A stretch of DNA of 54,157 bases from Bacillota bacterium (GTDB taxonomy: Bacteria > Bacillota > UBA4882 > UBA8346). The stretch spans positions 1 through 54,157 of the forward strand of contig JAEXDA010000036.1 of NCBI GenBank assembly GCA_023401925.1, given 5' to 3'. This document shows, piece after piece, positions 1 to 8,617 of the stretch (positions are counted from its first letter, which is position 1; each line of letters begins with the position of its first letter). Both the position numbers and the translations under genes were made by a program. The notes beneath the pieces were generated by a model. That model had not been told where the DNA came from and ran no database searches. It saw only the letters and a list, made by a program, of their open reading frames with translations.

Positions 1-101
1 AGGGTTATTGCTGCGGTACTGGTTGTTTTGCCGTGGTCAACGTGACCGATTGTTCCGATATTTACGTGTGGTTTTGTGCGTTCATACTTCTGCTTTGCCA
101 T
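1..101 (-). CDS. tuf: Elongation factor Tu, N-terminal part (cut by window edge)
   Basis: The reverse strand begins MAKQKYERTKPHVNIGTIGH and continues VDHGKTT, the EF-Tu start and its P-loop (GHVDHGKT). EF-Tu delivers aminoacyl-tRNA to the ribosome in a GTP-dependent way. Only about 33 codons are inside the window. An AGGAGG Shine-Dalgarno sequence lies just upstream of the ATG (99-101). It follows three tRNA genes on the same strand, the classical tRNA-tuf arrangement, so it may share their promoter at about 743-772. Confidence 0.95.
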   Translation of the reverse strand, partial: MAKQKYERTKPHVNIGTIGHVDHGKTTSTAAIT

Positions 102-335
102 TGTATTCGTCCTCCTTCAAATCTCAAAGGTATTATTGATTCTAAGACAGCTTTTAATTCTACAACAAATTGGTTTATCCTTCTTTCGCATATAAACCAC
201 CCAGCCTTTTATAAGGAAATTTTTTAATGGAAGGCTTAATCGAAGGAGAATTTTTGAAGTAAGATCGTGTTTGTTTGAATAAACGAAGTCATATCATTTT
301 TTATGTAAATAAAAAAACCAATCGGGAGAAATAAA

Positions 336-411
336 TGGAGCCCACAATCAGAATTGAACTGATGACCTCATCCTTACCATGGATGCGCTCTACCGACTGA
401 GCTATGTGGGC
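336..411 (-). tRNA. tRNA-Thr (GGT)
   Basis: The reverse strand folds as a full cloverleaf: acceptor GCCCACA pairing with TGTGGGC, a D arm with GCTC/GAGC, an anticodon stem CATCC/GGATG around loop ATGGTAA (anticodon GGT) and a T arm with TTCAATT. CCA is encoded (TCCA at 336-339). It is the tRNA nearest tuf. Confidence 0.95.
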
Positions 412-460
412 ATTTATTTTTATCATCAACCCTAAAGGTTTAATATGAATATTTTAATAT

Positions 461-536
461 TGGTTGCGGGGGAAGGATTCGAACCTCCGGCCTCCGGGTT
501 ATGAGCCCGACGAGCTACCAACTGCTCCACCCCGCG
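461..536 (-). tRNA. Initiator tRNA-fMet (CAT)
   Basis: The cloverleaf on the reverse strand starts CGCGGGG and ends CCCCGCAACCA. The unpaired C1-A72 at the end of the acceptor stem and the run of three G:C pairs flanking the CTCATAA anticodon loop (GGG/CCC) are hallmarks of initiator tRNA rather than elongator Met. CCA is encoded. It sits between tRNA-Tyr and tRNA-Thr in the same transcript. Confidence 0.93.
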
Positions 537-637
537 ATTTATTAAATTACCGACCTACAGAAAGCTTACTTAGTATACAATTGAATCTTGCATATGTCAA
601 TCAAAATTTTCGACTTTAACTCTTTGATACAAAATAA

Positions 638-723
<86 letters not shown>

Positions 724-742
724 ATGTACCGGCGCAAGGACT

Positions 743-772
743 ATTATAATACAAACGGCTACCGGGTGTCAA
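743..772 (-). promoter_or_regulatory. Promoter of the tRNA(Tyr-fMet-Thr)-tuf transcript
   Basis: On the reverse strand a perfect TTGACA (767-772) and TATAAT (743-748) are separated by 18 nt, about 20 nt upstream of tRNA-Tyr. This is a consensus housekeeping sigma promoter. The rest of the interval up to about 1210 shows no gene I can support; it holds only two short stems (941-958 and 969-982). Confidence 0.85.
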
Positions 773-1210
773 TGATTATTTATAACCATTTAATTCCAAT
801 TCTCATTTTGACTAAATTCATTTCCCCAGCTAAATCTCAAAATTACAATAGGCTATCAAAATATCTGTCAATTTGTCAGAAGATCGATCTTCACGGGAGC
901 CATTTTAGCCTTCCATGCACCGAAATTAAATTCAATCAATAACATCGTTGAAGATGTTAGCGACGCAAACACGTCCGTGTTGTTCACAAAGGAGATTGTA
1001 CACGATATTTCTGCATTATACATTCGAAGTTTTTAACAAAATTAGCGGCTATATCCAATACTGAAATATGTTGAACGTTTCCCAGTCATGTCTTCGAAGC
1101 CAATATTTCCGCATTTTTTCATGATGATTCATTCGTTTGTATCGATCAATTTGCATGGACAGAATGGAAGAAACTTCTTTCTTCAACCCAATAACCTTTA
1201 TAGATTTATT

Positions 1211-2590
1211 CTATATAATTTCTTTCACCTGAGACAGCTCTTCCCCGGCAAGGGATTCCTTCGTTCGCTCCCCAAATGCGCATTCTTTCATTTCGAGGTT
1301 GGAAACATTATGGAACAGCGCTCCTTTTTCATTCCGGGATTGGATTTTCACCTGATGCATGGTGACACAATCACAGTCATGCCCTCTAAAAGCCCGGCAG
1401 GCCGCTAACTGAATGTTTTCCAGGACGATATCTTGAAGGGGACTTTCCGGTAGCCCTTTCAGTTCAATGGCCAATTCGGAATTTTCTCCCTCAACGTTGC
1501 GGATGGTAATGTTGCGAAACGTCGGAGCAGTATTGCTACTGGGAAGAATCGTTGAAGACTGGTAATACATATTGATTTGAATCGCTTCATTGCGCATATC
1601 CTTAATCTCGATTCCTTCATAACAAATATTTTCAACGACACCGCCCCGTCCGCGCATTGATTTTAAACGAATACCCCGTTCACCGCCTAAAAATCGGCAA
1701 TTTTGAACCAATACGTTCCGGACACCCCCGGACATCCCGCTACCGATGGCCACTCCACCATGTCCCTCCTTCATAAGGCAATTACGAATCCAGATATTTT
1801 GACACGGCTTGCCTATCCGCCAGCCATCCTCACCCATTCCGGAATTAATGGCAATACAGTCATCCCCGGTTTCAAAGTAACAACCTTCGATTAAAACTCC
1901 GTTACAGGAATCGGGATTGATTCCATCGGTGTTGGGGCCATGCGTCAATATTTTTAAATTACGCAAAATCACCGTCTCACAGTAGACAGGATGAACAGTC
2001 CATTGAGGCCCGTCTTTAATGGTGATCCCTTCAATTAGAACGTTTTGACAATGGATAGGCTGAATAAATGACGGCCGCAGTGCATCGGACTCCGTGCCAA
2101 AAATCCGTTTCTCAACCGGAATCCCATTATATTCTGAATCATATAATTGCTTTGCCGCAGAATGCTGCAATTTTTTCCAATGCCACCAAGCGGCCCCGTT
2201 GCCCTCCATCGTTCCTTCACCACAAATCACAATATTTTCACAATGGGCTGCATAGATCAAAGGGGAATAATTATAGCATTCAATTCCTTCCCAGCGTGTA
2301 AAAACCGCCGGCAGATAATCCTCAAACCGGTTACTAAAACTGATGATCGCCCCTTTTTCCAATAATAGCCGGAGATTGCTTTTCAAATGAATTGGACCGG
2401 TTAACCATACGCCCGCCGGAATGACGAAAGTTCCTCCGCCCGCCCGGTGACATGCGGAAATTCCTTCCCGAAACGCCGAACTGTTATCGGTTAACCCATC
2501 ACCGACCCCTCCAAATTGGGTGATTTCAACCTGGTAATCCGGAATTTCCGGGACGGGCAAAGAAACTTTTTTAAAAAAAGACGGTTCCAT
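1211..2590 (-). CDS. Glycoside hydrolase family 28 (polygalacturonase-like)
   Basis: The protein of about 459 residues hydrolyses alpha-1,4 bonds in polygalacturonate or related pectic oligomers, judging by GH28 signatures in order: NTDG, then GDDC, then GHG within EGHGGVAIGS, then a RLKS segment in place of the usual RIK. These supply the catalytic Asp residues and the substrate-binding His, Arg and Lys. It begins with the GH28 opening theme (FGGVGDGLTDNSSAF). There is no signal peptide, so it probably acts in the cytoplasm on imported oligosaccharides. A TTG at 2653 would extend it by 21 residues, but the ATG at 2590 follows a G-rich Shine-Dalgarno sequence and matches the family start better. 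No pectin transporter is adjacent. Confidence 0.88.
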   Translation of the reverse strand: MEPSFFKKVSLPVPEIPDYQVEITQFGGVGDGLTDNSSAFREGISACHRAGGGTFVIPAGVWLTGPIHLKSNLRLLLEKGAIISFSNRFEDYLPAVFTRWEGIECYNYSPLIYAAHCENIVICGEGTMEGNGAAWWHWKKLQHSAAKQLYDSEYNGIPVEKRIFGTESDALRPSFIQPIHCQNVLIEGITIKDGPQWTVHPVYCETVILRNLKILTHGPNTDGINPDSCNGVLIEGCYFETGDDCIAINSGMGEDGWRIGKPCQNIWIRNCLMKEGHGGVAIGSGMSGGVRNVLVQNCRFLGGERGIRLKSMRGRGGVVENICYEGIEIKDMRNEAIQINMYYQSSTILPSSNTAPTFRNITIRNVEGENSELAIELKGLPESPLQDIVLENIQLAACRAFRGHDCDCVTMHQVKIQSRNEKGALFHNVSNLEMKECAFGERTKESLAGEELSQVKEII

Positions 2591-2694
2591 CTTTATTCCC
2601 CCATTTTTTATTGCAACCTGTACAGTAAATGAAAACGGAATGGTCTTAGACAATCTTTACGATTACATGAAACGAACATGATTTTATTCCGTTT

Positions 2695-2724
2695 CTTTTG
2701 ATTCAAGTTTACTCGAATCAAAAG
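2695..2724. promoter_or_regulatory. Perfect 10-bp inverted repeat upstream of the GH28 gene
   Basis: CTTTTGATTC (2695-2704) and GAATCAAAAG (2715-2724) form a perfect dyad with a 10-nt spacer, about 105 bp upstream of the GH28 start. Arm centres two helical turns apart suit a dimeric regulator. No U-tract follows either arm, so a terminator is less likely. The function is inferred. Confidence 0.45.
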
Positions 2725-2831
2725 ATAATTTCCGTACATTTATTACCAAGATTCTTATATTCTAATCATATTTTATTTCTTCTGTAAAAACGATCATTGG
2801 TTGGCTTTCACCAAAATTTTGCTCTTTTCCA

Positions 2832-3245
2832 TCATTTGATAAAAGCTTTTTTATCCGTAGAATTAAAGCCATGGTCTTCAAAAAAACGGTGGGCATCCCT
2901 TCGAAAACTGCTGCTGAGTAATTTGATGGCAAAACAATGGTTCGCGGCCAACCTGGGAGATATGGTCAATTAATGCAGTGTCAATATCTTGGGCATGGCG
3001 TTGCCCCTCCACCACAAAGTTTTCAACAACTCCAAAAGGCTGCCATCCGAACAACGGACTGAGACAGACTGTAAAAAAGACCGTTCCAAAAATATTTCCG
3101 TCTTCCTCAAAAATATAGAGAAAATTATTCGGATCATTCCTGATTTGCTCAATTCTTTCGGGAAGAACCTTAACCGGAGCATTTGGACAAAAATCCTGAT
3201 ATAAACTTTAGATGGCATCTCCATCGGCGGCCTCAGCCTCGCAAA
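2832..3245 (-). pseudogene. Decayed GNAT acetyltransferase
   Basis: Reverse-strand translation in pieces gives a recognisable GNAT. The first part reads EAEAADGDAI, then an in-frame TAA near 3205, then SLYQDFCPNAPVKVLPERIE, then FGTVFF and EGQRH. The acetyl-CoA loop region follows (IDTALIDHISQVGRE). Near 2945 the frame shifts and the C-terminal part continues HCFAIKLLSSSFRRDAHRFF and EDHGFNS, ending at TGA 2832-2834. One stop and one frameshift break the gene. Its 5' end touches the stop of the HAD gene, suggesting a former operon. Confidence 0.7.
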
Positions 3246-3962
3246 TTAATTAAATCCCGCCTTTTGCCCGTGAATTTCCTTGCCGGCATGACCAAATTCC
3301 GGACCCCTTCCTTTTCCCGGAGAAACCAAGGGGGGCAACTCTTTCATCTTATCAATAAAATGCTGCACCGGGTAATTTTTAAATTCCTTTTTCTTTGTCG
3401 TCCCGGTTAGGGAGGCAATAAAAGGGATATTGGCGTTCCAAGCCGTTTGGGCATCAATTAGGCTATCGCCGATCAGTAGGCATTGGCCCAACGGGACATT
3501 GAGCCTGGCTGCTGCTGAAAAAACCCCTTCGGGATCCGGTTTGGGATTTTGAACATCGTCGCCGCCCATAATGATATCCACTAAATCCGCAATCCCCTCC
3601 CTTTTCAAAAAACCTTCAATCCTGTGACGGACTTTGGTCGATACGATCCCGATCCGGTGAGTGTCCGCTCTGAGGGATTGAAATGTTTCCCCCACCGCAT
3701 CATAGAGAAAGGTTAATTCATTCATAACCTGATCGGCCCTGATTTTAAAAAGGGCTTTAAAATCCTGAAGCCGGGCTTCCTGACTTTGGCCGGTAAGTCT
3801 GATAAAAGTGTCGTCAAGGGTAAGTCCGATCAGTCTCGAAATTTCCTTGGGCTCCGCTTTCTTAAAGCCCATTTCTTGCAGGGCATAATTAACGCTTTCG
3901 ATAATTCCCGCCGAAGAGTCCGCTAAAGTGTAATCGAAATCAAATAAAATCAAATTACCCAT
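3246..3962 (-). CDS. HAD-family phosphatase (phosphoglycolate phosphatase-like)
   Basis: A 238-residue HAD hydrolase. Motif I is DFDYTLADS (nucleophile and acid/base Asp), motif II is the Ser/Thr in IVSTK, motif III is the Lys in NPKPDP, and motif IV is IGDSLIDAQTA. The helical cap between motifs I and II is the type found in phosphoglycolate phosphatase and pyrophosphatase PpaX. The ORF is open to 4034, but the ATG at 3962 (MGNLILFDFD) places motif I at the expected N-terminus and follows GGAG. The C-terminal tail of about 22 residues after the fold is low-complexity. The substrate cannot be told from sequence. Confidence 0.85.
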   Translation of the reverse strand: MGNLILFDFDYTLADSSAGIIESVNYALQEMGFKKAEPKEISRLIGLTLDDTFIRLTGQSQEARLQDFKALFKIRADQVMNELTFLYDAVGETFQSLRADTHRIGIVSTKVRHRIEGFLKREGIADLVDIIMGGDDVQNPKPDPEGVFSAAARLNVPLGQCLLIGDSLIDAQTAWNANIPFIASLTGTTKKKEFKNYPVQHFIDKMKELPPLVSPGKGRGPEFGHAGKEIHGQKAGFN

Positions 3963-4062
3963 GAACCCTATTGCTCCTTCAATTGGATTTTCCAAAATTC
4001 TAAAGTTGTCACCGTGTCTCTTGCGAATGTTCAACCCCTTGGTGATTGAATGTCAGATTTTT

Positions 4063-4175
4063 GGCCATTTTGTAAGGGATTGGTTATAAACCGTTTCCAT
4101 TTTTGCGATATCTCTGTCCATCGAAACCTCACGGACAAATCTCATTCCAGTTGATTTATAACCCGTTGCATACCA
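4063..4175 (-). pseudogene. Possible C-terminal gene fragment
   Basis: In the frame offset by one from the GNAT gene that ends at 4156, the reverse strand reads YKSTGMRFVREVSMDRDIAK and then METVYNQSLTKWPKI before a TGA at 4063-4065. It has the look of the tail of a coding sequence, but no start or domain is present. It may be a leftover from a rearrangement. Weak evidence. Confidence 0.2.
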
Positions 4176-4602
4176 TAAAAATATTGGACTTGCTTTCGTG
4201 AAATTGATTCTTTTTATAAAACAGCTCCGCCGGAAATCCCTGGTGTGTCATTAAAACGATCATTTGAACACCTTGCTCGACCAGTCTTTTCTTTAGATAC
4301 TCCATTAAGCCGGTGCCGATTCCCTTACCCTGCATCTCAGAATCAATAAAAAATTCGTTGATATAGTATTCCTTCCCTTGCCACCAAGAACGCAGATGAC
4401 CCAAACATACTCCGATAATCTTTGCATTATCCAGCACTACAAACCCGGTGAAGACAGAGTTATTGATAAACTCAAGCAGATACTGTCTGGCTTGTTCAAA
4501 GGATTCCCAACGATCATTCCACGGTTCCCGCGCATACACTTTTAAAAACAAATCAGTGCACTCATCAAGATTAGCCATTTCAAATTGCTTATATTCCGCC
4601 AT
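4156..4602 (-). CDS. GNAT-family N-acetyltransferase
   Basis: 148 residues with a standard GNAT fold. The acetyl-CoA binding motif is GKGIGTGLM (Q/RxxGxG/A) after the beta-strand EYYINEFFID, and the end carries FYKKNQF, the typical C-terminal GNAT element. The N-terminus (FLKVYAREPWNDRW) resembles aminoglycoside 6'-acetyltransferase-like proteins, but the substrate is open. The ATG at 4602 is chosen over a TTG at 4611 because AAGG lies about 10 nt upstream of it. One of a group of GNATs in this stretch. Confidence 0.83.
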   Translation of the reverse strand: MAEYKQFEMANLDECTDLFLKVYAREPWNDRWESFEQARQYLLEFINNSVFTGFVVLDNAKIIGVCLGHLRSWWQGKEYYINEFFIDSEMQGKGIGTGLMEYLKKRLVEQGVQMIVLMTHQGFPAELFYKKNQFHESKSNIFMVCNGL

Positions 4603-4667
4603 CCGGTTCAACCTTTAAAATTTTGATCAAGGCTTTTCCATGATACCCTCTTTCAATAAGGATATCT

Positions 4668-5333
4668 TCATCCAATCCCATCCTTCGTTTTCGCACCGAT
4701 TTGTTTCGCCCGATGAATCAATTTATTGTACAAATATCCATCGTGGCTGTCAAAAAAGTCCTGCCTGAATTGATCCACAGAAAGCCAACGGACTGCGCTG
4801 TTTTCCGCTTCATTGACGATAAGAGTTTCACTTTCACTGACAATAAGGATATAGGCAACCGAAAGATGCAAGTGGGTACTGACCCAATCCCCTCGTTTCA
4901 TATGTCCGTAAACAGGCAAAATATCCAGGGAAATGATCCGGCTGGTCAGCGGAGTTACCTCTTGGACACCGGTTTCTTCCTTCGCTTCTTTGATCGCAAC
5001 CTGCAATAAATCCCCTTCGCCGTCAGCATGTCCTCCAGTCCAAGCCCAGGTATTCCGTTGATTGTGATGAACCATCAACACCTTGTCCAGTTGCCGGTTC
5101 ATGACAAAACCGGAACTGGTTATATGAGCCAGTTGGTTATCCCGCAGCAAAACCGTATCCGGAAACGCCTCAATATAATGCAAAATTAATTTTTTATCCT
5201 GGGTTTCCTGAGGGTTTTCTGGGGCAAACCCATTGATGGGTGTGACGAAATCGATCGCCAGCGAACTTTTCTGATCCCGTTTCGCTCTGCTTGATACCCA
5301 GCCGTAGCATTCTTGGTTATTTACGGAAATCAC
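4668..5333 (-). CDS. NUDIX hydrolase
   Basis: 221 residues with a Nudix box GGHADGEGD...KEAKEETGV at about residues 98-121. This box binds the metals that cleave nucleoside-diphosphate-linked substrates. The spacing between the first Gly and the REXXEE-like segment is one residue longer than the textbook box, as in several HADG-type Nudix proteins. The start is GTG. An upstream extension of about 80 residues precedes the catalytic fold. It lies 56 bp upstream of the GNAT gene on the same strand. Substrate unknown. Confidence 0.82.
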   Translation of the reverse strand: MISVNNQECYGWVSSRAKRDQKSSLAIDFVTPINGFAPENPQETQDKKLILHYIEAFPDTVLLRDNQLAHITSSGFVMNRQLDKVLMVHHNQRNTWAWTGGHADGEGDLLQVAIKEAKEETGVQEVTPLTSRIISLDILPVYGHMKRGDWVSTHLHLSVAYILIVSESETLIVNEAENSAVRWLSVDQFRQDFFDSHDGYLYNKLIHRAKQIGAKTKDGIG

Positions 5334-5395
5334 CCTCTTTTACTACTCTTTCCACTCCGGTAGTTCTCTTCAACTTTTAGCAGCAGAAATATAAT

Positions 5396-5426
5396 TTGAC
5401 ATTCCTTCTTTGAAGCTTAATAATAT
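5396..5426 (+). promoter_or_regulatory. Putative promoter of the CYTH-like gene
   Basis: TTGACA at 5396-5401 is followed by AATAAT (17-nt spacer, 5419-5424) overlapping TAATAT (19-nt spacer, 5421-5426). It lies about 70 bp upstream of the plus-strand gene, in the divergent interval with the Nudix gene. Confidence 0.55.
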
Positions 5427-5493
5427 ATTTTAATACGTTGCGATTTGAAAATGAAGTTCCATTGGTTCAAGAATTTATAAGGAGATTCTCCTA

Positions 5494-6132
5494 ATGACAA
5501 ACTTTATTCCTTCAACCTATGAAGTGGAGACACGCTTCCGTTTTTTATGTCCTGATGAAGTTTGGGATGTCCTGCCGATATTTCAGTCTTATATCCACCA
5601 AGAAGTCGAATGGCACACTATCCATTACGGTCAGACTCTTTTCAAAGCCGATCAAATCTTGCGGATCAATCATACGATCCGGCAGGGAAAATCAAGTTCT
5701 TCACTGGGATGGAAGGATCCCGATCAAGGAAAGTCCGTCAATATCCGGATCGAAATCGAAGAAGCCGTCACCAAAGGCATTCAAAACAGCAATATTTTGA
5801 CCCGCCTGGGCTGTGACAAAACTTTTGATACGCCGGCAGCTATCGCCGCCGAGCTGGCTAGGCTCGGTCATCCCCAGTTTATGGAGTTTTCCGGAAGAAA
5901 CTTAACCGGCGAATATGAACCTCAAGGATTTCATTTAAAACTTATGCTCGCTTCCGAACCGGCCTTGGGTTACCCATTGCTTTTTGAAATCGAGAAAACC
6001 GCACATTCACCCGAGCAAGCCGCTGAATTTGAAAAAGAAATTACAGAATTTGTCCGGGACCACCGGCTTGAAGAGCGGGTTGTCCGGGAAGAACCGCCTA
6101 CTCTTTTATACCGGGCGCTTCATTTGGGGTAA
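5494..6132 (+). CDS. CYTH / triphosphate-tunnel metalloenzyme-like protein
   Basis: 212 residues. The start motif YEVETRFRF has the ExExR/K pattern of CYTH proteins, whose alternating Glu/Lys/Arg residues line a tunnel binding triphosphate and metal. Later strands carry charged alternations (SVNIRIEIEE, LLFEIEKTAH) as in class IV adenylate cyclases and thiamine triphosphatases. AGGAG precedes the ATG, inside a small dyad (GGAGATTCTCC). It is the only plus-strand gene in the first 46 kb, and it converges on the MgtC gene with a 42-bp gap. The exact substrate is not predictable; family assignment is moderately secure. Confidence 0.68.
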   Translation: MTNFIPSTYEVETRFRFLCPDEVWDVLPIFQSYIHQEVEWHTIHYGQTLFKADQILRINHTIRQGKSSSSLGWKDPDQGKSVNIRIEIEEAVTKGIQNSNILTRLGCDKTFDTPAAIAAELARLGHPQFMEFSGRNLTGEYEPQGFHLKLMLASEPALGYPLLFEIEKTAHSPEQAAEFEKEITEFVRDHRLEERVVREEPPTLLYRALHLG

Positions 6133-6174
6133 CAGACCGGCCCGCATATATTTCTTTCCCCATGCCTTTTCCGG

Positions 6175-6858
6175 TTAATCAAGGCGTGCAAAATCAACCC
6201 CCGATATATTCCGAACTTCATTGAACAGTTGGGTAATATTTTGTCGGGACGACATTTTCAACTCCAACTCCAATATAAATACCGATCCCCCAGGCTGATC
6301 CGGAGGAGATTCCGGAGCGGTTTCTTCCCGATATTCCATGGTACTCATTTTCATATTATTTTGATTCACGAGCCTCAAAACTTCTTGAATCGCTTCCTCT
6401 TTTGTTATGTGAACGTTTAATTTCAAATGTTTTGCTTTGAATACGCCAAAACCGGTGTGCAAAAACTCTAAACAAACAAATACCAATATCGTAGCGCTGA
6501 GACTAATCCAATACATCCCCGCTCCCACGGCCAGCCCGATCCCCGCAGTCGCCCATAGTCCGGCGGCCGTTGTCAATCCGCGAACGGTTTCCCGCTGAAA
6601 AATAATCATTCCGGCGCCGATAAATCCGATCCCGCTGACTACCTGCGCCGCTACCCGGCTTGGGTCCAAGGCGATGTCCTGCATATGAAGAATATCACCG
6701 AAACCGTATTTTGATACCACCATAATCAGCGCGCTGCCCAGTGCGACCAGAAAATGGGTGCGGATTCCGGCTTCCTTCTTTTTACTGGTTCGTTCAAAAC
6801 CAATGACCGCACCAAAAGTTCCGGCAAGCAAAAGCCGTAAAAATATTTCCCAGTTCAT
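6175..6858 (-). CDS. MgtC/SapB family membrane protein
   Basis: 227 residues. The N-terminal half has about four to five membrane segments with the family signatures GAVIGFERTSKKKEAGIRTH, then GSAL, then GIGFIGAGMIIF and VRGLTTAAGLWATAGIGLAVG. The C-terminal 80 residues (about 145-227) form a soluble ACT-like domain, as in many long MgtC proteins. MgtC proteins bind or modulate the F1Fo ATPase and affect Mg-limited growth. GGAGG precedes the ATG. Confidence 0.92.
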   Translation of the reverse strand: MNWEIFLRLLLAGTFGAVIGFERTSKKKEAGIRTHFLVALGSALIMVVSKYGFGDILHMQDIALDPSRVAAQVVSGIGFIGAGMIIFQRETVRGLTTAAGLWATAGIGLAVGAGMYWISLSATILVFVCLEFLHTGFGVFKAKHLKLNVHITKEEAIQEVLRLVNQNNMKMSTMEYREETAPESPPDQPGGSVFILELELKMSSRQNITQLFNEVRNISGVDFARLD

Positions 6859-6899
6859 TTTTCCTCCAACCCAATTGAAAATTAATTATCTTTGGAATA

Positions 6900-7505
6900 T
6901 CATAACCCGGTGATCATTACAAGAGCCTTAGAAATGGCCCCGCCAAACTCTGACGTTCCCGTAATATCTTGGATACTCTTGGGCTTTTGGGGCAACTGAC
7001 TATGGTCCTTGATTGTTAAGGCCAGCCATTGCACATCCTGCCATTGGTTGAATTTATAGCCCACCTTATAATATAAACCTGCCGGCTTAAAGCCTAACGA
7101 CTGGTGAAAATCAAGGCTGCCTTGATTGGCCCCGGTTATGATGGCATAAACGTTATAAAATCCCTGTAATTTCAGCAATTCCAATAAGCAACTATATAAG
7201 GCCGTTCCGATCTTTTTTCCGTGAAAATCCGGGTGAACATATACCGAAGCGTCCACCGACCAATCATAAGCGGCACGCTCATGAAATTGGGAAGCATAAG
7301 CATAACCTATGATCCGGCGGCCCATTTCGCAAACCAGCCAAGGATATTTTGGGGAAATATTAGCGATCCGGCTGGAAAACTCAGCCATGGTCGGCACCTC
7401 ATATTCAAAAGTAATAACGGTATTTTTTACAAATGGCGCATAAATATCCAATAAAGCCTCACTATCTGCCGGTGTGGCCAGGCGGATGTTTTTATCTTCG
7501 CTCAT
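6900..7505 (-). CDS. GNAT acetyltransferase, phosphinothricin-acetyltransferase type
   Basis: 201 residues. The start IRLATPADSEALLDIYAPFV and the following VITFEYEVPT are characteristic of the Pat/Bar branch, which N-acetylates phosphinothricin-like or methionine-derivative amines. The acetyl-CoA motif is HGKKIGTALY, and the sequence after it (NQGSLDFHQSLGFKPAG) is the conserved C-terminal half. About 25 extra residues follow the usual end. The start ATG follows a weak GGGGA. The natural substrate is unknown; membership is clear. Confidence 0.87.
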   Translation of the reverse strand: MSEDKNIRLATPADSEALLDIYAPFVKNTVITFEYEVPTMAEFSSRIANISPKYPWLVCEMGRRIIGYAYASQFHERAAYDWSVDASVYVHPDFHGKKIGTALYSCLLELLKLQGFYNVYAIITGANQGSLDFHQSLGFKPAGLYYKVGYKFNQWQDVQWLALTIKDHSQLPQKPKSIQDITGTSEFGGAISKALVMITGL

Positions 7506-7608
7506 TTTAAGTGATTCCCCTTATTTTTCATTGTATAAACAAACACTTGCTTCTCTATCAAACAAGAATAAAGCAGATGCTGAAATCCATTTAAAACCCA
7601 TTCATATT

Positions 7609-8097
7609 TCAACCCGGAACATCCTTTTCCATCATACAAACCGTAAACGGCAAATGACTGTAATTTTTCAAAACCGTTTCCTTAAAACCATAATCCTGAT
7701 ACCACTTTTTCAATATCGCATTTTCATTAATAATCCCAATGGAAACCTTGAGGCCCTTTTCTTTTCTGACATAATCAAATACAAAATCCATCAGCTGTGT
7801 TCCAAATCCGCTGTGGCGAAACCCTGGTAATACAGCTAGTCTTTCCATGTAAAACAAAGATTCGCCCGCCTTTTCAATTGCTACAAAACCGGCCTGGATA
7901 TCCTCGTTGTTATACAATCCGAAAAATTTGATTCCTTTTTCTTTCATCGCCTTCAAATTCCCGATATTCGTAAAAGCCGGATTAGTAGGGCAGTTGATTT
8001 CCGTTAGATTCAGTTCTTTTGCAACTGTGTCAAAAGCTTCCCGGATAACCTGTACGCTTTGAACAAGTTCCTTTTCATCGCCAATCTCCCGGATCAT
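7609..8097 (-). CDS. GNAT-family N-acetyltransferase
   Basis: 162 residues. The fold shows MERLAVLPGFRHSGFGTQLM (acetyl-CoA loop with R-H-S-G-F-G) and KKWYQDYGFKET at the C-terminus. ATG at 8097 is chosen because AGAGG lies about 9 nt upstream. The open frame extends to 8193, but that extra stretch lies in the ruin of a metallo-hydrolase gene. Likely a small-molecule acetyltransferase; the substrate is not visible. Confidence 0.82.
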   Translation of the reverse strand: MIREIGDEKELVQSVQVIREAFDTVAKELNLTEINCPTNPAFTNIGNLKAMKEKGIKFFGLYNNEDIQAGFVAIEKAGESLFYMERLAVLPGFRHSGFGTQLMDFVFDYVRKEKGLKVSIGIINENAILKKWYQDYGFKETVLKNYSHLPFTVCMMEKDVPG

Positions 8098-8101
8098 GTT
8101 T

Positions 8102-8451
8102 TCATCCCTCTTTCCAAAGTATTGATAAACGCGGATTCCCCCGGCTGGCCCAAATCTCGCAATTTGTCGTCCGCTGCAAGTAATCATTGCCACCGATGTG
8201 ATCGGCGTTGGAGTGGGTATTGATAATTCCCTTCAGCCTCCAACCCTTTTCTTGGAGGATTTTGAGTATTTTCCGGCCCGCTTCTTTGTCGTTGCCGCTG
8301 TCAATCAAAAAACGCCTTCCGATTTTTCGACGATGCTGATATTGGTAGGCCCGGGAATCAGCCAGGAATGATTGTTTAATTGCACGATTGAAATGTCCGT
8401 GTTATATCCTACTTCAGCTATTTTATTGGTTTTGATTGATTGGCATTGCAT
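8102..8451 (-). pseudogene. Truncated, frameshifted metallo-beta-lactamase-fold hydrolase
   Basis: Starting at the ATG at 8451, the reverse strand reads YNTDISIVQLNNHSWLIPGP and TNISIVEKSEGVF up to a TGA in a T-run. One base of shift restores FLIDSGNDKEAGRKILKILQ and the metal-binding motif THSNADHIGGN (the HxHxDH region, first His replaced in this decayed copy). After CEIWASR homology stops, so the C-terminal two thirds are missing. One frameshift and one deletion make it non-functional. It abuts the next GNAT gene. Confidence 0.72.
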
Positions 8452-8617
8452 ATTCTTTGAAAATTGGCTTTGCCATTTCCCCAATATATTATGGTTCTTT
8501 CTTTTCGCCCATTATCAAAAATATCGGATATTTTTTTCCAGTCCATTTCCAATGCTTTGGTGTTATTATAACATATTTTCCAACCAATATTTTCAAAGCC
8601 CAATTTTATCATTTTAA

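Noticed and set aside
8418..8612. 64-codon reverse-strand frame upstream of the broken MBL gene
   Set aside because: No Shine-Dalgarno sequence, overlaps the start of the MBL remnant in another frame, and no family is apparent.
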